A DNA stretch of 64,000 bases. Source: Phycisphaeraceae bacterium (GTDB taxonomy: Bacteria; Planctomycetota; Phycisphaerae; Phycisphaerales; UBA1924). Shown here piece after piece: positions 1 to 9,206 of the stretch. Below the pieces are notes generated by a model that saw only the letters and a list, made by a program, of their open reading frames with translations, ran no database searches and was not told the origin of the DNA. The translations under genes and the position numbers were made by a program. The stretch is from the NCBI GenBank assembly GCA_023898685.1, contig CP060234.1, positions 1,054,001-1,118,000 of the forward strand. The letters run 5' to 3'. Within the stretch, counting starts at the first letter, position 1. Each line of letters starts with the position of its first letter.

Positions 1-36
1 ACATGTTCTGATACGGATTCCGAGGGTCCCTGTGTA

Positions 37-100
37 ACGAGCCTGTAGCGCCAGCGAAGGACTCCGGGGCCTTCGTCATTCGCTGACGCTTCAGGCTCGT
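37..100. repeat. REP-like palindrome
   Basis: Two 22-base arms at 37-58 and 79-100 are inverted copies with two mismatches, and the spacer contains a smaller GC-rich hairpin. The outer ends read ACGAGCC, the same foot seen in other palindromes of this window near 33346, 51100, 51178 and 57152. It lies in the non-coding stretch left of the first gene, in which nothing else is visible. Confidence 0.7.
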
Positions 101-183
101 CAGAAGAGCGTCGATTTCAATTGAAATACGTGTCGGCGGGCTCCAACGCCGGGGCACCGGCGGCCGGCGCCACCCGTCAACGG

Positions 184-1035
184 TCAGGCCCCGATCTCCG
201 TCGCGGGGCGGGCCGGCGTTCCCGGGCGGCGGGTGCCCCGGTAGACGTCGAGCAGCGGGTGCGTGTCGATGCAGGTTTCGACCTCGTCCATCTCGGCCCC
301 CGTCCACTCGACCGAATCTCGCGACGACGACGGGCTCGGGAAGATGCCCTTCCCGACCGAGGCCCAGTCGAGCCTTTCGGGGTTCAAGCCGATGAATTCG
401 AGGCACGATCCCAGAACTTCCCTTGGCCGCTCGATGAGCTGCTCGTGGTAGACGTGCCGGATGTCGGCGGGCCGCTGCGATGCGATCGCTTCGTTGATCG
501 CGACGAGATCGAAGAAGAACTTCGTCGCGGCGGCGACGCCGGACCCGTACGGATGTGGTCCGCGCCGTGCAATCGTCGCGATGGCGTCGAACGGGTCGCG
601 GATGTGGTGGATGAGGCGGAGCTGGAGGCCGACCGATTCCGCGAGCCGGTCGAGCAGTTCGGGGGCGTGCGCGAGACGGGCGGTCGTGCTGGCGCCCTTC
701 TTGTCTCCAATCACGGTGATCTCGCGACGCGGCTTGCGGGCCGCGGGGCCGAAGTCGTATTGGTACCCGGCCCACTCACGCCCCCGCCGAGCGAACCAGC
801 GATCGCGGGCCTCGATCCTGTGGAGGATGGTCCGGCCCGGCTTGCCGGCCTCGACGAGGCCGAGGACATCGAGCTCGTGCGACACGATGGCGCTCGGGTG
901 TGTGTTGATGAGCGCGCCCATGAGTGAGTGCCCGCTCCGCGGATAACCGACAAACAGCACGAATGTCCGCAACGCGGGCCAGCGTCCGCCGATCGGGACG
1001 AGACTCCCGAGCCTTTCGAGCAGGGAGAAGGCCAT
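184..1035 (-). CDS. Sulfotransferase family protein
   Basis: This protein of about 283 residues probably transfers sulfate from PAPS to a glycan or other acceptor. A P-loop for the 5'-phosphosulfate, VGYPRSGHS, lies at residues 29-37, and a 3'-phosphate-loop-like stretch IHHIRDPFDAI lies near residue 150. I chose the ATG at 1035 because it places the P-loop near the N-terminus, as is usual. In-frame starts at 1068, 1110 and 1134 (GTG) cannot be excluded, since none has a clear ribosome binding site. It is divergent from a radical SAM gene at 1158 and lies next to a glycosyltransferase operon, so a role in sulfating a surface glycan is inferred. The acceptor is unknown. Confidence 0.75.
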   Translation of the reverse strand: MAFSLLERLGSLVPIGGRWPALRTFVLFVGYPRSGHSLMGALINTHPSAIVSHELDVLGLVEAGKPGRTILHRIEARDRWFARRGREWAGYQYDFGPAARKPRREITVIGDKKGASTTARLAHAPELLDRLAESVGLQLRLIHHIRDPFDAIATIARRGPHPYGSGVAAATKFFFDLVAINEAIASQRPADIRHVYHEQLIERPREVLGSCLEFIGLNPERLDWASVGKGIFPSPSSSRDSVEWTGAEMDEVETCIDTHPLLDVYRGTRRPGTPARPATEIGA

Positions 1036-1157
1036 CGGCGGGTCCGGATCGGTCGGCCGGCCCGGCATTCGGTCGGTCAATTCAGGTGGCGTGGCGGATT
1101 GCACAACCATAGTATGGCGGTTCGGTGGGACCACTCGATGGAGCCGGAGGGCCTTGC

Positions 1158-2075
1158 ATGGAGACGCGCGGAGTCGCGACCGGGTTGACGGTCAACGAGC
1201 GGGCGTACCAGGCCCGGGTGCAGGAGGCCGCCGCCGGCGTCTATGTCGACTATCCGATGCGTGTCGGCGTGGAGACCTACGCCGTCTGCAACGCGGCGTG
1301 CGACTTCTGCCCCTACCCGACGATGGAGCGCAAGGGTGACCGCATGGACGACGCCACGCTCGCCAAGATCCTCGACGATCTGGAGGAGATCCCGAGCGAG
1401 GTCGAGTTCGGGCTCAATCCCTCGCGGGTCAGCGAGCCGCTGCTCGATACGAGAATCTTCACGTTCCTGGAAGAGCTCAACAAGCGCTTCTCCAACGCGG
1501 GCATCATCCTGTTCACCAATGCCTCTGCTTTGAACGGCCGGAATCTGGACCGCGTCATGGCGCTCGAGCGCTACCAGCTCTTCAACGTCAGCTTCAACGA
1601 CCACCGCAAGGCGGAGTATGAGCGGGTGATGCAGCTGGACTTCGACCGCACGACCCGCAACCTCGACCGGCTGCACGGCGCGGTGCAGGCGGCGGAGTTT
1701 CCGGTGCGCCCCAGGATCAGCCGGGTGGGCGACGGGACCGACGCCGACCAGGGGTTCTGCGACTGGGTGCGCGATCGGTGGCCCGGATTCGAGCCGATGG
1801 TCAGCCCTCGGATGGACTGGATGGGCCGCGTCGCGTGCTCGTTCAGCACGCTGATCCCCGACGTGCCGTGCATGCAGTGGTTCACGATCCAGCTGCTCGC
1901 GAACGGCCGAGATGCTTTCTGCTGCACCGATCACGACGCCGCGTACGGCTACGGGTCGATCCACGAATCGTCGCTCCTGGAGCTCTACAACCACCCGGAG
2001 CGGCGAGAACTGCGGCTGCAAACACCATCCAGGCACGGGATGACCCCGTGCGGCACCTGCCCGCTGCTGGCGTAA
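1158..2075 (+). CDS. Radical SAM/SPASM-like protein
   Basis: This 305-residue protein carries the radical SAM cluster motif CNAACDFC near residue 51, which would bind a 4Fe-4S cluster and S-adenosylmethionine. The C-terminal part has further cysteines (VPCMQW, FCCTD, CGTCPLL) arranged like a SPASM or twitch auxiliary-cluster domain. The ATG at 1158 is preceded by GGAGG seven bases upstream, which favours it over an in-frame ATG at 1125. Related proteins are common in planctomycete glycan clusters, where their substrates are mostly unknown. Here it stands between a divergent sulfotransferase and a convergent glycosyltransferase. The reaction cannot be named from sequence. Confidence 0.8.
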   Translation: METRGVATGLTVNERAYQARVQEAAAGVYVDYPMRVGVETYAVCNAACDFCPYPTMERKGDRMDDATLAKILDDLEEIPSEVEFGLNPSRVSEPLLDTRIFTFLEELNKRFSNAGIILFTNASALNGRNLDRVMALERYQLFNVSFNDHRKAEYERVMQLDFDRTTRNLDRLHGAVQAAEFPVRPRISRVGDGTDADQGFCDWVRDRWPGFEPMVSPRMDWMGRVACSFSTLIPDVPCMQWFTIQLLANGRDAFCCTDHDAAYGYGSIHESSLLELYNHPERRELRLQTPSRHGMTPCGTCPLLA

Positions 2076-2138
2076 CGGTGCGAACGGTGATCGCGTGCTG
2101 CGGCGGCCCCCCCGGGGCCACGCTCGCCGTCTCACCGC

Positions 2139-4676
2139 TCACCACCACTTGAGCCCTCGCTCCTGGAGCGAGGCAAAGTGGAGGTTGTAGCGGGAGAACG
2201 CCCGCCGTCCGATGACCAGCTTGATCACCGGCGCGACCATGCGGCAGAGCCGCCGCACGCCCGCGGTCGCGGTCGGCGGGTCGTCGAAGGCGCCCCGCCG
2301 GTCGAACGCGTAGAGCAGGCGGTAGGCTGGGGCGACGAGCGCACCCAACGGCGCGTGCCGCCGCACCACGGTCAACCCCTCGTGCATGTGCGCCCGGCCG
2401 GCCGCGCTGGTCTTGTTGTCATCGGTGAAGTAGTACAGGCTCATGGTGTAGTCGGTGGTCGCGAGGCGCGCGCCGGCCTTGCGGAAGCGGGCCCAGAGAT
2501 CCCAGTCGAACGCGAGGCCCATCGAGGTGTCCATCTCGCCGACCCGCCGGTGCAGCGAGGCGCGCCAGTACGTGCTCGGCTGCTCGACGGGATTGAAGTA
2601 GCCGTTGTCGCGCCAGGCCTCGCTGGGCGCCGGCGTCGTGTAGGTCGCGCCGTCGGCAAAATGCCGCTCGCACCGGCCGATCAGCACATCCGTCTCCGGC
2701 TCGCGTGCGAACGTCTCCCCGACGCGCCGCAGCGACCCCGGGAGCAGCTCGTCGTCGGCGCACAGCCAGCCCCAGATGTCGCCGTCGGCGTGGCGGAACC
2801 CCTTGTTGAGCGCGTCGGCCTGCCCGCCGTCGCGCTCGCTCACGCACACACCGATGTCGTCGCTCAGCCGGGCGAGCACCTCGGCCGTGTCGTCTGTGCT
2901 CCCGCCGTCCATGACGATGAGCTGGAGGTTGGGGTAGCCCTGGTCGACGATGGAGCCGATCGCCCGCCCGATCGTCGGCCCCGAGTTGTAACTCGGAATC
3001 ACGATCGAGATCCGCGGGAGATCGGCGTCGGAGATCGGGGCCGCGGGATCTCCTCCCGGCGCGGCCCCGTGGTCTCGCAGGAGCTCGTCGCACCATTCCG
3101 GCTTCAGTCGCAGGCCCAGCCCCCACGACCACCGCTCCCACCGCGACGCCAGCACTTCCTTGAGCCGCGTCCTGAGACCGTCGTTCTCGGCCTTGTAGGC
3201 GTAGACGCCGGGGTCGTCCGGCTCGCGGAGGCGCAGCTCGTGGAATCGCATCGCCCGGCGTTGGCCCGCGGCGTCGGGCTTCGACCAGGTGTGATAGACA
3301 AGCTCGAGCCGGTTTGCCCCGGCCGAGAGGTGGAGCGGGACGATGAACCTCGCCCGCTCTCGCGGCACCGGCGCCGACCAGACCCGCCGTCCGTTCACGT
3401 CCAGCGACACGCGCTGCTCGTCCACTTCGGACGCCACGTCGAGCACGAGCTCACGGACGCCGGGGGTCGGGCGATCGGCATACATCCACGACGCGGGGGC
3501 AAGGCCCATGATCGGCCGGCGAAGGTCAGACGCTCCGCCTTCGGGAGGCGCTGTGTTCGTAAGATCGCGGATCCCGGCGAAGCGGGCCGCGGCGAACGCG
3601 GGCACGCCGCTGCGCAGCAGGGCATCGGGAAGATCGCGGGGCCATTCGGCGAGCCCGTCTCGGCGGAGCCGGCGCACCTGCCCCGCGATCGAACCGCCGG
3701 CCAAGATCCCGTGCAGTTCGCACGCGTATCCCACGTCCCAGTACCACCGCACCGACCCCGTGCGGCCCTCGGTCTCGACGCGATGTCGGTAGCTGTCGGT
3801 CAGCCAGGCCGAGAGCCGATCGATCGGCACGGGGTCCAGAGGCTGATCGAGCACACGGTGCAGGATCACGTAGCTCCGCCCGAACCCCTCGATGAGCCGC
3901 CTGAGATACTCGGACTTCAGCCGCGGAGCGGTGATGAAGTGCTCGAGACGCAGCGAGGGCTCGTAGCTATTCGCATAGCCGAGCTCGTTGGCGCACCGGG
4001 CCATCAGCGTGTCTTCGCCGCACAGCAGGCCGCCGCCGGTGCGGCCGAGTGTTCCGGAGAGATCGTCCAGCCGCTCGGCGAACCGCTCTGCGGCGTCACG
4101 CCGGATCACCATCCCGGCGCCGATCGGCTCCCAGGGTCCCCAGCGGGGTTCGCGGCTCGATATGGGGCTGTCGCCGTAGTTCCTCACGCCGAGGGTGTCG
4201 ACGAGCGGGCGTTTCCAGGGCTGGAGCGGTGTCTCGAACACGCCGACGCTGACGCATCCGAATGCGCCGGTCTCGGGCTCATCGCGGCCGAGCCGCAGCG
4301 CGTTCTCGAGATAGTCGGGGGCCAGGAAGTTATCGTCGTCGACGAAGACGAACAGCGGCGCTCTCGCCTCGGCGATGCCCTTGGCCCGCGCCCAGCCGAG
4401 CCCCTGCCTGAGCTGGCGGACGATGCGCAGCGGCGTCGATCGATCCGGATCGATGTCGTCTTCACGGACGCTCGGAGACGAGTTGTTGTCGACGACGATC
4501 AGCTCCCACCGAGATTTCGTGAGCGTCTGGCCGGCGAGGCTGTCGATGACACGCCGCAGCAGATCGAGCCGGGGGTTATAGGTGCAGATGACGACGCTCA
4601 GGTCGGGCGTCGCCGTCCCGGTAGCGCCGCGGGACGCCGGGCCCGGCACGCTTGGGGTTGGCGATACGGCCGTCAC
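2139..4676 (-). CDS. Two-domain GT2 glycosyltransferase with central beta-sandwich
   Basis: This 845-residue cytoplasmic protein has two family 2 glycosyltransferase domains. The first starts near residue 26 (DLSVVICTYN) with a VDDDN metal motif. The second starts near residue 555 (RISIVIPSYNSG) with DGGSTDDT. Between them, about residues 400-510, lies a beta-rich module resembling those in the methyltransferase at 4673 and the fusion at 16327. A GTG start at 4676 overlaps the stop of the upstream methyltransferase gene (GTGA), so the two are translationally coupled. It is the last gene of the leftward glycan operon. It probably adds two sugars to the growing polysaccharide, though donor and linkage are unknown. 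Confidence 0.85.
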   Translation of the reverse strand: MTAVSPTPSVPGPASRGATGTATPDLSVVICTYNPRLDLLRRVIDSLAGQTLTKSRWELIVVDNNSSPSVREDDIDPDRSTPLRIVRQLRQGLGWARAKGIAEARAPLFVFVDDDNFLAPDYLENALRLGRDEPETGAFGCVSVGVFETPLQPWKRPLVDTLGVRNYGDSPISSREPRWGPWEPIGAGMVIRRDAAERFAERLDDLSGTLGRTGGGLLCGEDTLMARCANELGYANSYEPSLRLEHFITAPRLKSEYLRRLIEGFGRSYVILHRVLDQPLDPVPIDRLSAWLTDSYRHRVETEGRTGSVRWYWDVGYACELHGILAGGSIAGQVRRLRRDGLAEWPRDLPDALLRSGVPAFAAARFAGIRDLTNTAPPEGGASDLRRPIMGLAPASWMYADRPTPGVRELVLDVASEVDEQRVSLDVNGRRVWSAPVPRERARFIVPLHLSAGANRLELVYHTWSKPDAAGQRRAMRFHELRLREPDDPGVYAYKAENDGLRTRLKEVLASRWERWSWGLGLRLKPEWCDELLRDHGAAPGGDPAAPISDADLPRISIVIPSYNSGPTIGRAIGSIVDQGYPNLQLIVMDGGSTDDTAEVLARLSDDIGVCVSERDGGQADALNKGFRHADGDIWGWLCADDELLPGSLRRVGETFAREPETDVLIGRCERHFADGATYTTPAPSEAWRDNGYFNPVEQPSTYWRASLHRRVGEMDTSMGLAFDWDLWARFRKAGARLATTDYTMSLYYFTDDNKTSAAGRAHMHEGLTVVRRHAPLGALVAPAYRLLYAFDRRGAFDDPPTATAGVRRLCRMVAPVIKLVIGRRAFSRYNLHFASLQERGLKWW

Positions 4677-5875
4677 CCCCGCGCCCCCGCCCGCAGGAAG
4701 AGGGCCTCGGCGCTTGCGGGGAGTGTGAGATCGGCCGGTTCGATCGCCGTGAGGTCGGCCATCTCGAACACCGGGGCAAGAAGACCGGCCGCGGCGTGCA
4801 ACTCGGGGGGTGAGGCGACGACAAGCACCGCATTCGCCCGCTCAAGGGCGTGTCGCGCGCCCCTGATCGTCTTCTCTGTCCAACCGGGGACATCGACCCG
4901 AAGTAGCATCGGCGCCGAGACTCGTCCGACCTGGACAAGCGTATCGAGGGTGACACCGCGACCGTCCGCCTCGTCCTCGGGGTCGGTCACCCAGGCGCGA
5001 TCGACCGCGAGGTTGGGCTCTGATTCCGTTAGACCACCGATCTTGGCAGCAAGCACTTCATCGGACTCGATCCCGTAGACACACGGCACCGAGGGCCCCC
5101 GGCCCACCAGATGCCTGGCGATCGCGATGCACCACGCCCCCTCGCCCGCGCCGCACTCCACGACCGGCCCATCATGGGCAACGGCGAGCGCCCGCGACGC
5201 GAGACGACCCGCCCCGATCGAAAGGCCGTGGACAGGGATCACGACGCGGGTCGGCGGCGCGGCGATCTGGAGCATCGTGTAGAGCACCGCGAGCGGCCGG
5301 CCCTGCTCGACCCGGTAGTGGGCGTATCGGAGTTCAACCTCATGCTCGCCGGGGGTGAGTGGCAGCAAGACGAGGCGAGACTCGAAGACGCCGGGCGACT
5401 CGAAGTCCACACGCGTCAGCTCCCGCCCCGCCGCGATGATGGTCAACGACTGATCGGGCACGTTCGTCTTGGCGCGCAGAGCTAGGAGCAGCTGGTGTCC
5501 ATCGGGCACAGACACCCGCAGCGTCGACCGGTCGCCCAATCCCCAACGAATTGTCGGCAGCGCGAGTTGTGGATAGGGCCCCTCCGGCGCGTCCAGCCCG
5601 GTGGCGCCGACGAATCCACCGAACGCGTCCTCGGGCCGAGCCGCCAGCGGGCCGTCATCTTCGGCGATGAGGTCCTCGAGACACCGGACCTGCGCGGCCA
5701 GACTCTCGGCCCTCTCCTCGGCGCGGCTGGCGCGTTCGCACGCCGCGATCGCACGCCGCTCCTGCCCCCGGATCGCGGCGAGGTAGCGCCGCACGGCCTG
5801 AGCCTCGATCGCCGCGGCGGGGTCGTCTCCCTGACCCCGCGAAGATCCACCTGTTCTCGCCTGAATCTGGTTCAT
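4673..5875 (-). CDS. FkbM-like methyltransferase with N-terminal helix and beta module
   Basis: This 400-residue protein has three parts. Residues about 20-75 form a charged, Ala/Arg/Glu-rich helix that could be a coiled coil. Residues about 90-200 form a beta-rich module beginning EGPYPQLALP. Residues about 215-380 are an FkbM-like methyltransferase with the SAM motif VVECGAGEGAW and the segment LLRVDVPGWTEKTIRGA. FkbM enzymes O-methylate sugars or polyketides, so methylation of the polysaccharide is inferred. I chose the ATG at 5875 over one at 5896 because the latter adds only a short basic tail. It lies directly downstream of the Wzt-type ATPase and overlaps the next glycosyltransferase. 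A chain-capping role is possible. Confidence 0.75.
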   Translation of the reverse strand: MNQIQARTGGSSRGQGDDPAAAIEAQAVRRYLAAIRGQERRAIAACERASRAEERAESLAAQVRCLEDLIAEDDGPLAARPEDAFGGFVGATGLDAPEGPYPQLALPTIRWGLGDRSTLRVSVPDGHQLLLALRAKTNVPDQSLTIIAAGRELTRVDFESPGVFESRLVLLPLTPGEHEVELRYAHYRVEQGRPLAVLYTMLQIAAPPTRVVIPVHGLSIGAGRLASRALAVAHDGPVVECGAGEGAWCIAIARHLVGRGPSVPCVYGIESDEVLAAKIGGLTESEPNLAVDRAWVTDPEDEADGRGVTLDTLVQVGRVSAPMLLRVDVPGWTEKTIRGARHALERANAVLVVASPPELHAAAGLLAPVFEMADLTAIEPADLTLPASAEALFLRAGARG

Positions 5876-5929
5876 GGTGTGCACGCACGAGCGCAAACGT
5901 CTCCGCGACGGCCGCCTCCCTCTCCGCGG

Positions 5930-7342
5930 CTAGAACTCCCGCACCGTGGCGCGAACGGGCAGCCGGAAGTGCCCCACGAAGTCCAACGCACCCGGCGTGG
6001 CCGGAAGCACATCCAGCTTCAGAGCGCCGGTCAGGCGATCGTACACGCGCCGGGCGGCCTGGCAGGCGCCGAGGCCGAGGTCAATCGTGTACCGCCCCTC
6101 GCCCAGGTCGACGCCGAGCTCCCACACGACGTGCGCCCAGCGGCCCGCGGGGAGTTGATAGCCCCGCCCATCGAAGAGCAGCGTGAAGTGGGTCCCCCAG
6201 AGCGGCACGCCGTGCGGGTTGACCAATTGGATCGTCCCGTTGACGGGCGGCGCGTCCTCCCGCGATTCGACGAGCAGGTGGATGTGGGCCGTTTCTCCGA
6301 AGCCGAACGCGCCGCACGGTTCATCACGATCGTTGGTGATCGTCGCGGCGCGGATGCGCATCCCGCCGTCGCCGGGCCGGGCCGGATCGCTCGCGCCGGG
6401 CAGATCGAAGGTGCTTTCGACGAAGATGCCTCGCGAATCACCCGGGAGCGCCTCCCGCCAGGCGGCGATCTGCCGGGCCGTCGTGTGAACGCCGCCACCG
6501 CCCACTTCCCACGACGGCGGGATCCGGGTCTGGGTCTCCGTGTAGAGATCGGTGGCGGCGAGCGGGTCGCCCTTGTAGATGCACCGGCCCTTGTCGATGT
6601 ACATCGCCTCGTCGCAGTACTTGCGGATCACCCCGATGTCGTGGGTCACGAACACCACCGTGCAGCCCTTCGTCCGCATCTCGTCGAGGCGCTCGAAGCA
6701 CTTTCGGCTGAAGGCGTAATCGCCCACGCTCAGGGCTTCGTCGATGATGAACACGTCCGGGTCGAGCGACGCGAAGATCGCGAACGCGAGCCGGACGGTC
6801 ATCCCGCTCGAGTAGTACTTGATCGGGAGGTTCTCGAACTGCCGCTGCCCCGCGAACTCGATGATGCGGTCGTATCGCTCCGCCACGAACCGGTCGTCGT
6901 AGCCCAGAAGACGGGCGGACAGAAAGACGTTCTCGCGGCCCGTGAGGTCGGGGTTGAAGCCGGTGCCGAGTTCGAGCAGGCTGGTCACCTGCCCCTGCAA
7001 CTCGACCTCCCCAGCGGTCGGCATGAGCACCCCGGTCAGGATCTTCAGCAGGGTGCTCTTCCCGGCGCCGTTCGGCCCGAAGATCCCGTACCACTGGCCA
7101 CGCTTGACGTCGAGCGAGATGTCGTCCAGCGCCACGAATGAGCTATGCCGGCTGACCTTGCCGAGAGTCGCCCATTCGACGAGGCGATCGCTCGGACGCT
7201 TGTAGATCCGGAACGTCTTGTTGAGGTTGCGAACGCTGATCTTGGTCGGCTCGCGGCTCAGCCTCTCCACGCGGGCCGCCCAGGCCGCGCCGCTGGGTCT
7301 GGCCCCCCGGCCGCCCCCGATGGTCTCCCCCACAGCCGTCAC
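5930..7342 (-). CDS. wzt: Polysaccharide ABC exporter ATPase with C-terminal glycan-binding domain (Wzt-type)
   Basis: This 470-residue protein is the ATPase of an O-antigen or teichoic-acid type ABC exporter. It has Walker A GPNGAGKST near residue 90, the family-typical signature YYSSGMTVRLA, Walker B DVFIIDEAL and a switch histidine in FVTHD. The last 150 or so residues form a beta-rich domain like that of Wzt, which in E. coli O8/O9a recognises the capped end of the glycan. The real start is probably GTG at 7342, because GTGA then overlaps the stop of the permease gene. The open frame continues to 7438 but that part overlaps the permease. It works with the permease at 7339. Confidence 0.9.
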   Translation of the reverse strand: MTAVGETIGGGRGARPSGAAWAARVERLSREPTKISVRNLNKTFRIYKRPSDRLVEWATLGKVSRHSSFVALDDISLDVKRGQWYGIFGPNGAGKSTLLKILTGVLMPTAGEVELQGQVTSLLELGTGFNPDLTGRENVFLSARLLGYDDRFVAERYDRIIEFAGQRQFENLPIKYYSSGMTVRLAFAIFASLDPDVFIIDEALSVGDYAFSRKCFERLDEMRTKGCTVVFVTHDIGVIRKYCDEAMYIDKGRCIYKGDPLAATDLYTETQTRIPPSWEVGGGGVHTTARQIAAWREALPGDSRGIFVESTFDLPGASDPARPGDGGMRIRAATITNDRDEPCGAFGFGETAHIHLLVESREDAPPVNGTIQLVNPHGVPLWGTHFTLLFDGRGYQLPAGRWAHVVWELGVDLGEGRYTIDLGLGACQAARRVYDRLTGALKLDVLPATPGALDFVGHFRLPVRATVREF

Positions 7343-8184
7343 AGCACGTCCCTCACGCTTGTGCGGAGCCTCGCCGCGATGGCCCAGCCGCCGATGATCG
7401 CCGCGGACGAGAAGCCGATCGCCCCCTCCCAGCACCACAGCGCGGCCCCGCGCCGGATGCCGATGACCGCGCCCGCCGCATCGAGCACCGGCGCCCCGTA
7501 GATCGCTTCACGGAAGCCCTGGGTGAAGTAGTACGCGGGGTTCAGCATCATCAGCGTGCCGGCGATGGGGTGCTCGTGCGCGATCATCGAGATGTCGTAG
7601 ATCACGGGTGTCAGCCACATCCACGTCATCAGCGTGACGCCCAGCAGCGGAGCGACGTCGCGGAAGAAGACGTTCAGCACGCCCAGCCCGAGCCCCATGC
7701 CGAACGCGAACGCGTGGAAGAGCACGATGAGGGGGATGATCTCGAGCCAGCTCCAGCTCGGCTTCATCCCCGCGATGCCGACGCAGAACAACAGGAACAG
7801 CGAGAACGTGATCATGGTCGAGAGCGCCCCCGCCATCGCCTCCTGCGCGACGAAGATCTCCTCCCGCGTCCTGATCTTCTTGAGCACGTTGCGGTTGCCC
7901 ATGATCGACGCGGTCGATCGGCTGAGCGTCTCCGCAAACCCGTTCCACGCCAGCAACGCCGAGCACAGGAACACCGTGAAGCCGAACCGATCGTCCACGC
8001 CCGGCATCGGCTTCATCCGCCACTTCATCAGCAGCCCGAAGACCAGCGCGAAGACAACGATCTGCACCAGCGGCACCGCGACATTCCACACGATGCCCAT
8101 CATGCTGCCCGCGTACCGCGCCCGAAGCGTGTGCAGCGCGCCGAGAGCGATGAACCGGCGGTTCCTGACAAGCGTGGAGATCAT
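7339..8184 (-). CDS. wzm: Polysaccharide ABC exporter permease (Wzm-type)
   Basis: This 281-residue inner-membrane protein belongs to the ABC-2 family of polysaccharide exporters. About six hydrophobic segments are visible, including VAVPLVQIVVFALVFGLLM and a late segment LMTWMWLTPVIYDISMI, which carries the family-typical TPVIY-like motif before the last helices. The ATG at 8184 overlaps the stop of the upstream GT2 gene as ATGA, so I set the start there rather than at 8364. It is paired with the ATPase that overlaps its 3' end. Together they would move a lipid-linked glycan made in the cytoplasm across the inner membrane. Confidence 0.9.
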   Translation of the reverse strand: MISTLVRNRRFIALGALHTLRARYAGSMMGIVWNVAVPLVQIVVFALVFGLLMKWRMKPMPGVDDRFGFTVFLCSALLAWNGFAETLSRSTASIMGNRNVLKKIRTREEIFVAQEAMAGALSTMITFSLFLLFCVGIAGMKPSWSWLEIIPLIVLFHAFAFGMGLGLGVLNVFFRDVAPLLGVTLMTWMWLTPVIYDISMIAHEHPIAGTLMMLNPAYYFTQGFREAIYGAPVLDAAGAVIGIRRGAALWCWEGAIGFSSAAIIGGWAIAARLRTSVRDVL

Positions 8185-9206
8185 GGCGCGCTCCCCGCGG
8201 CTTCGGGAACGGGCGGGTCGAGCGGCCGAACGCGACGGAGCACGGGCTTGATGGTGCGCCGGTAGATCCGCTTGGCCCATTCCGGCGTCAGGAACGGCAG
8301 ATAGATACACGCGAGGACCGGCAGCCAACGCGTCACCGGCGCGTGCCGCGAGAGCGTCGTCCACACCGCCCGGGCGTTGAGGTCGCTCTTGCGGCTCAGA
8401 AGCAGATCGGCCACATTGTCCACCAGCGGCGTCGTGTTCACGTGGTTGTAGATCGCCGCACGCAACGCGATCACCGGCTTGAAGCCCGCCTTCGCGGCGC
8501 GGAGCACCAGGTCGCTGTCGGCGTGATACTGGGGCATCGATCGCTCGTCGTAGAAGCCGACCTCGTCGAACACGGCACGGGGGATCAGCACCCCGTTCCC
8601 CGGCATCGTCTCCACCGGATAGGGATCGGGAAGCCGCCCCTCCAGTTCCTTCCAGGTGCGCATGCCGAAATTCAGCCGGTACAGGTGCACCCCGCTGAAG
8701 ACGCAGCTCGTGCCGATGCCCCAGAGCAGGCCCGGCTCGTCCTGGCAGTGGATGCGGCAGCCCACGATCCGCCGGGGGTCTTCCATCGCCGTCTCGACCA
8801 TGCGCCGCAGGAACCCCGGGTCGTAGGTCGCGTCGTCGTTGATGGTCAGGATGTAGTCCGTGCCCGGCTCATCCAGGGCGTAGCGGATCGCCGCGTTCGT
8901 CGCGCCCGACCACCACAGATCCCCGTCTCCCGTCAGCACGGTCACCTCGGGGTACCGCTCCGCCACGGCTTCGCCGGTCCCGTCGGTCGAACCATCGTCG
9001 ACAACGACGATCCCGAGGTTCGGATAGTCGATCTCGGCGGCGTGCTCGAGGAACCGCAGCGTCCACGCCAGCCGATTGTGCGCCGGCACGCACGCTACCA
9101 CCCGAGGCCAGCACACGCCCGCCCGACCCATGAGCGTCGGCTCGCCGCCGTCCAAGGGCTCGGCGTGCAGGCAAGGCCTGCCCCGGTTGCTCACCACGAC
9201 ACCCAT
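8181..9206 (-). CDS. GT2 family glycosyltransferase, rhamnosyltransferase-like
   Basis: This 341-residue protein has a GT-A fold of family 2, with RVVACVPAHNR near residue 36, VVVDDGSTDGTGEAV, and the metal-binding segment ILTINDDATY. A later WSGATNAAIRYAL segment resembles the acceptor-side region of WbbL-type rhamnosyltransferases. The C-terminus is basic and may lie on the membrane. Its ATG follows the stop of the upstream GT4 gene with no gap (TGAATG), and its own stop overlaps the permease start. It therefore sits in the middle of the glycan export operon. The sugar donor is not predictable with confidence. Confidence 0.85.
   Translation of the reverse strand: MGVVVSNRGRPCLHAEPLDGGEPTLMGRAGVCWPRVVACVPAHNRLAWTLRFLEHAAEIDYPNLGIVVVDDGSTDGTGEAVAERYPEVTVLTGDGDLWWSGATNAAIRYALDEPGTDYILTINDDATYDPGFLRRMVETAMEDPRRIVGCRIHCQDEPGLLWGIGTSCVFSGVHLYRLNFGMRTWKELEGRLPDPYPVETMPGNGVLIPRAVFDEVGFYDERSMPQYHADSDLVLRAAKAGFKPVIALRAAIYNHVNTTPLVDNVADLLLSRKSDLNARAVWTTLSRHAPVTRWLPVLACIYLPFLTPEWAKRIYRRTIKPVLRRVRPLDPPVPEAAGSAP

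Noticed and set aside
2178..5078. Long open frame of 966 codons on the plus strand
   Set aside because: It is antisense to the double GT2 and methyltransferase genes, is rich in Arg/Pro/Ala/His and has no family motif. Such frames are common opposite GC-rich genes.
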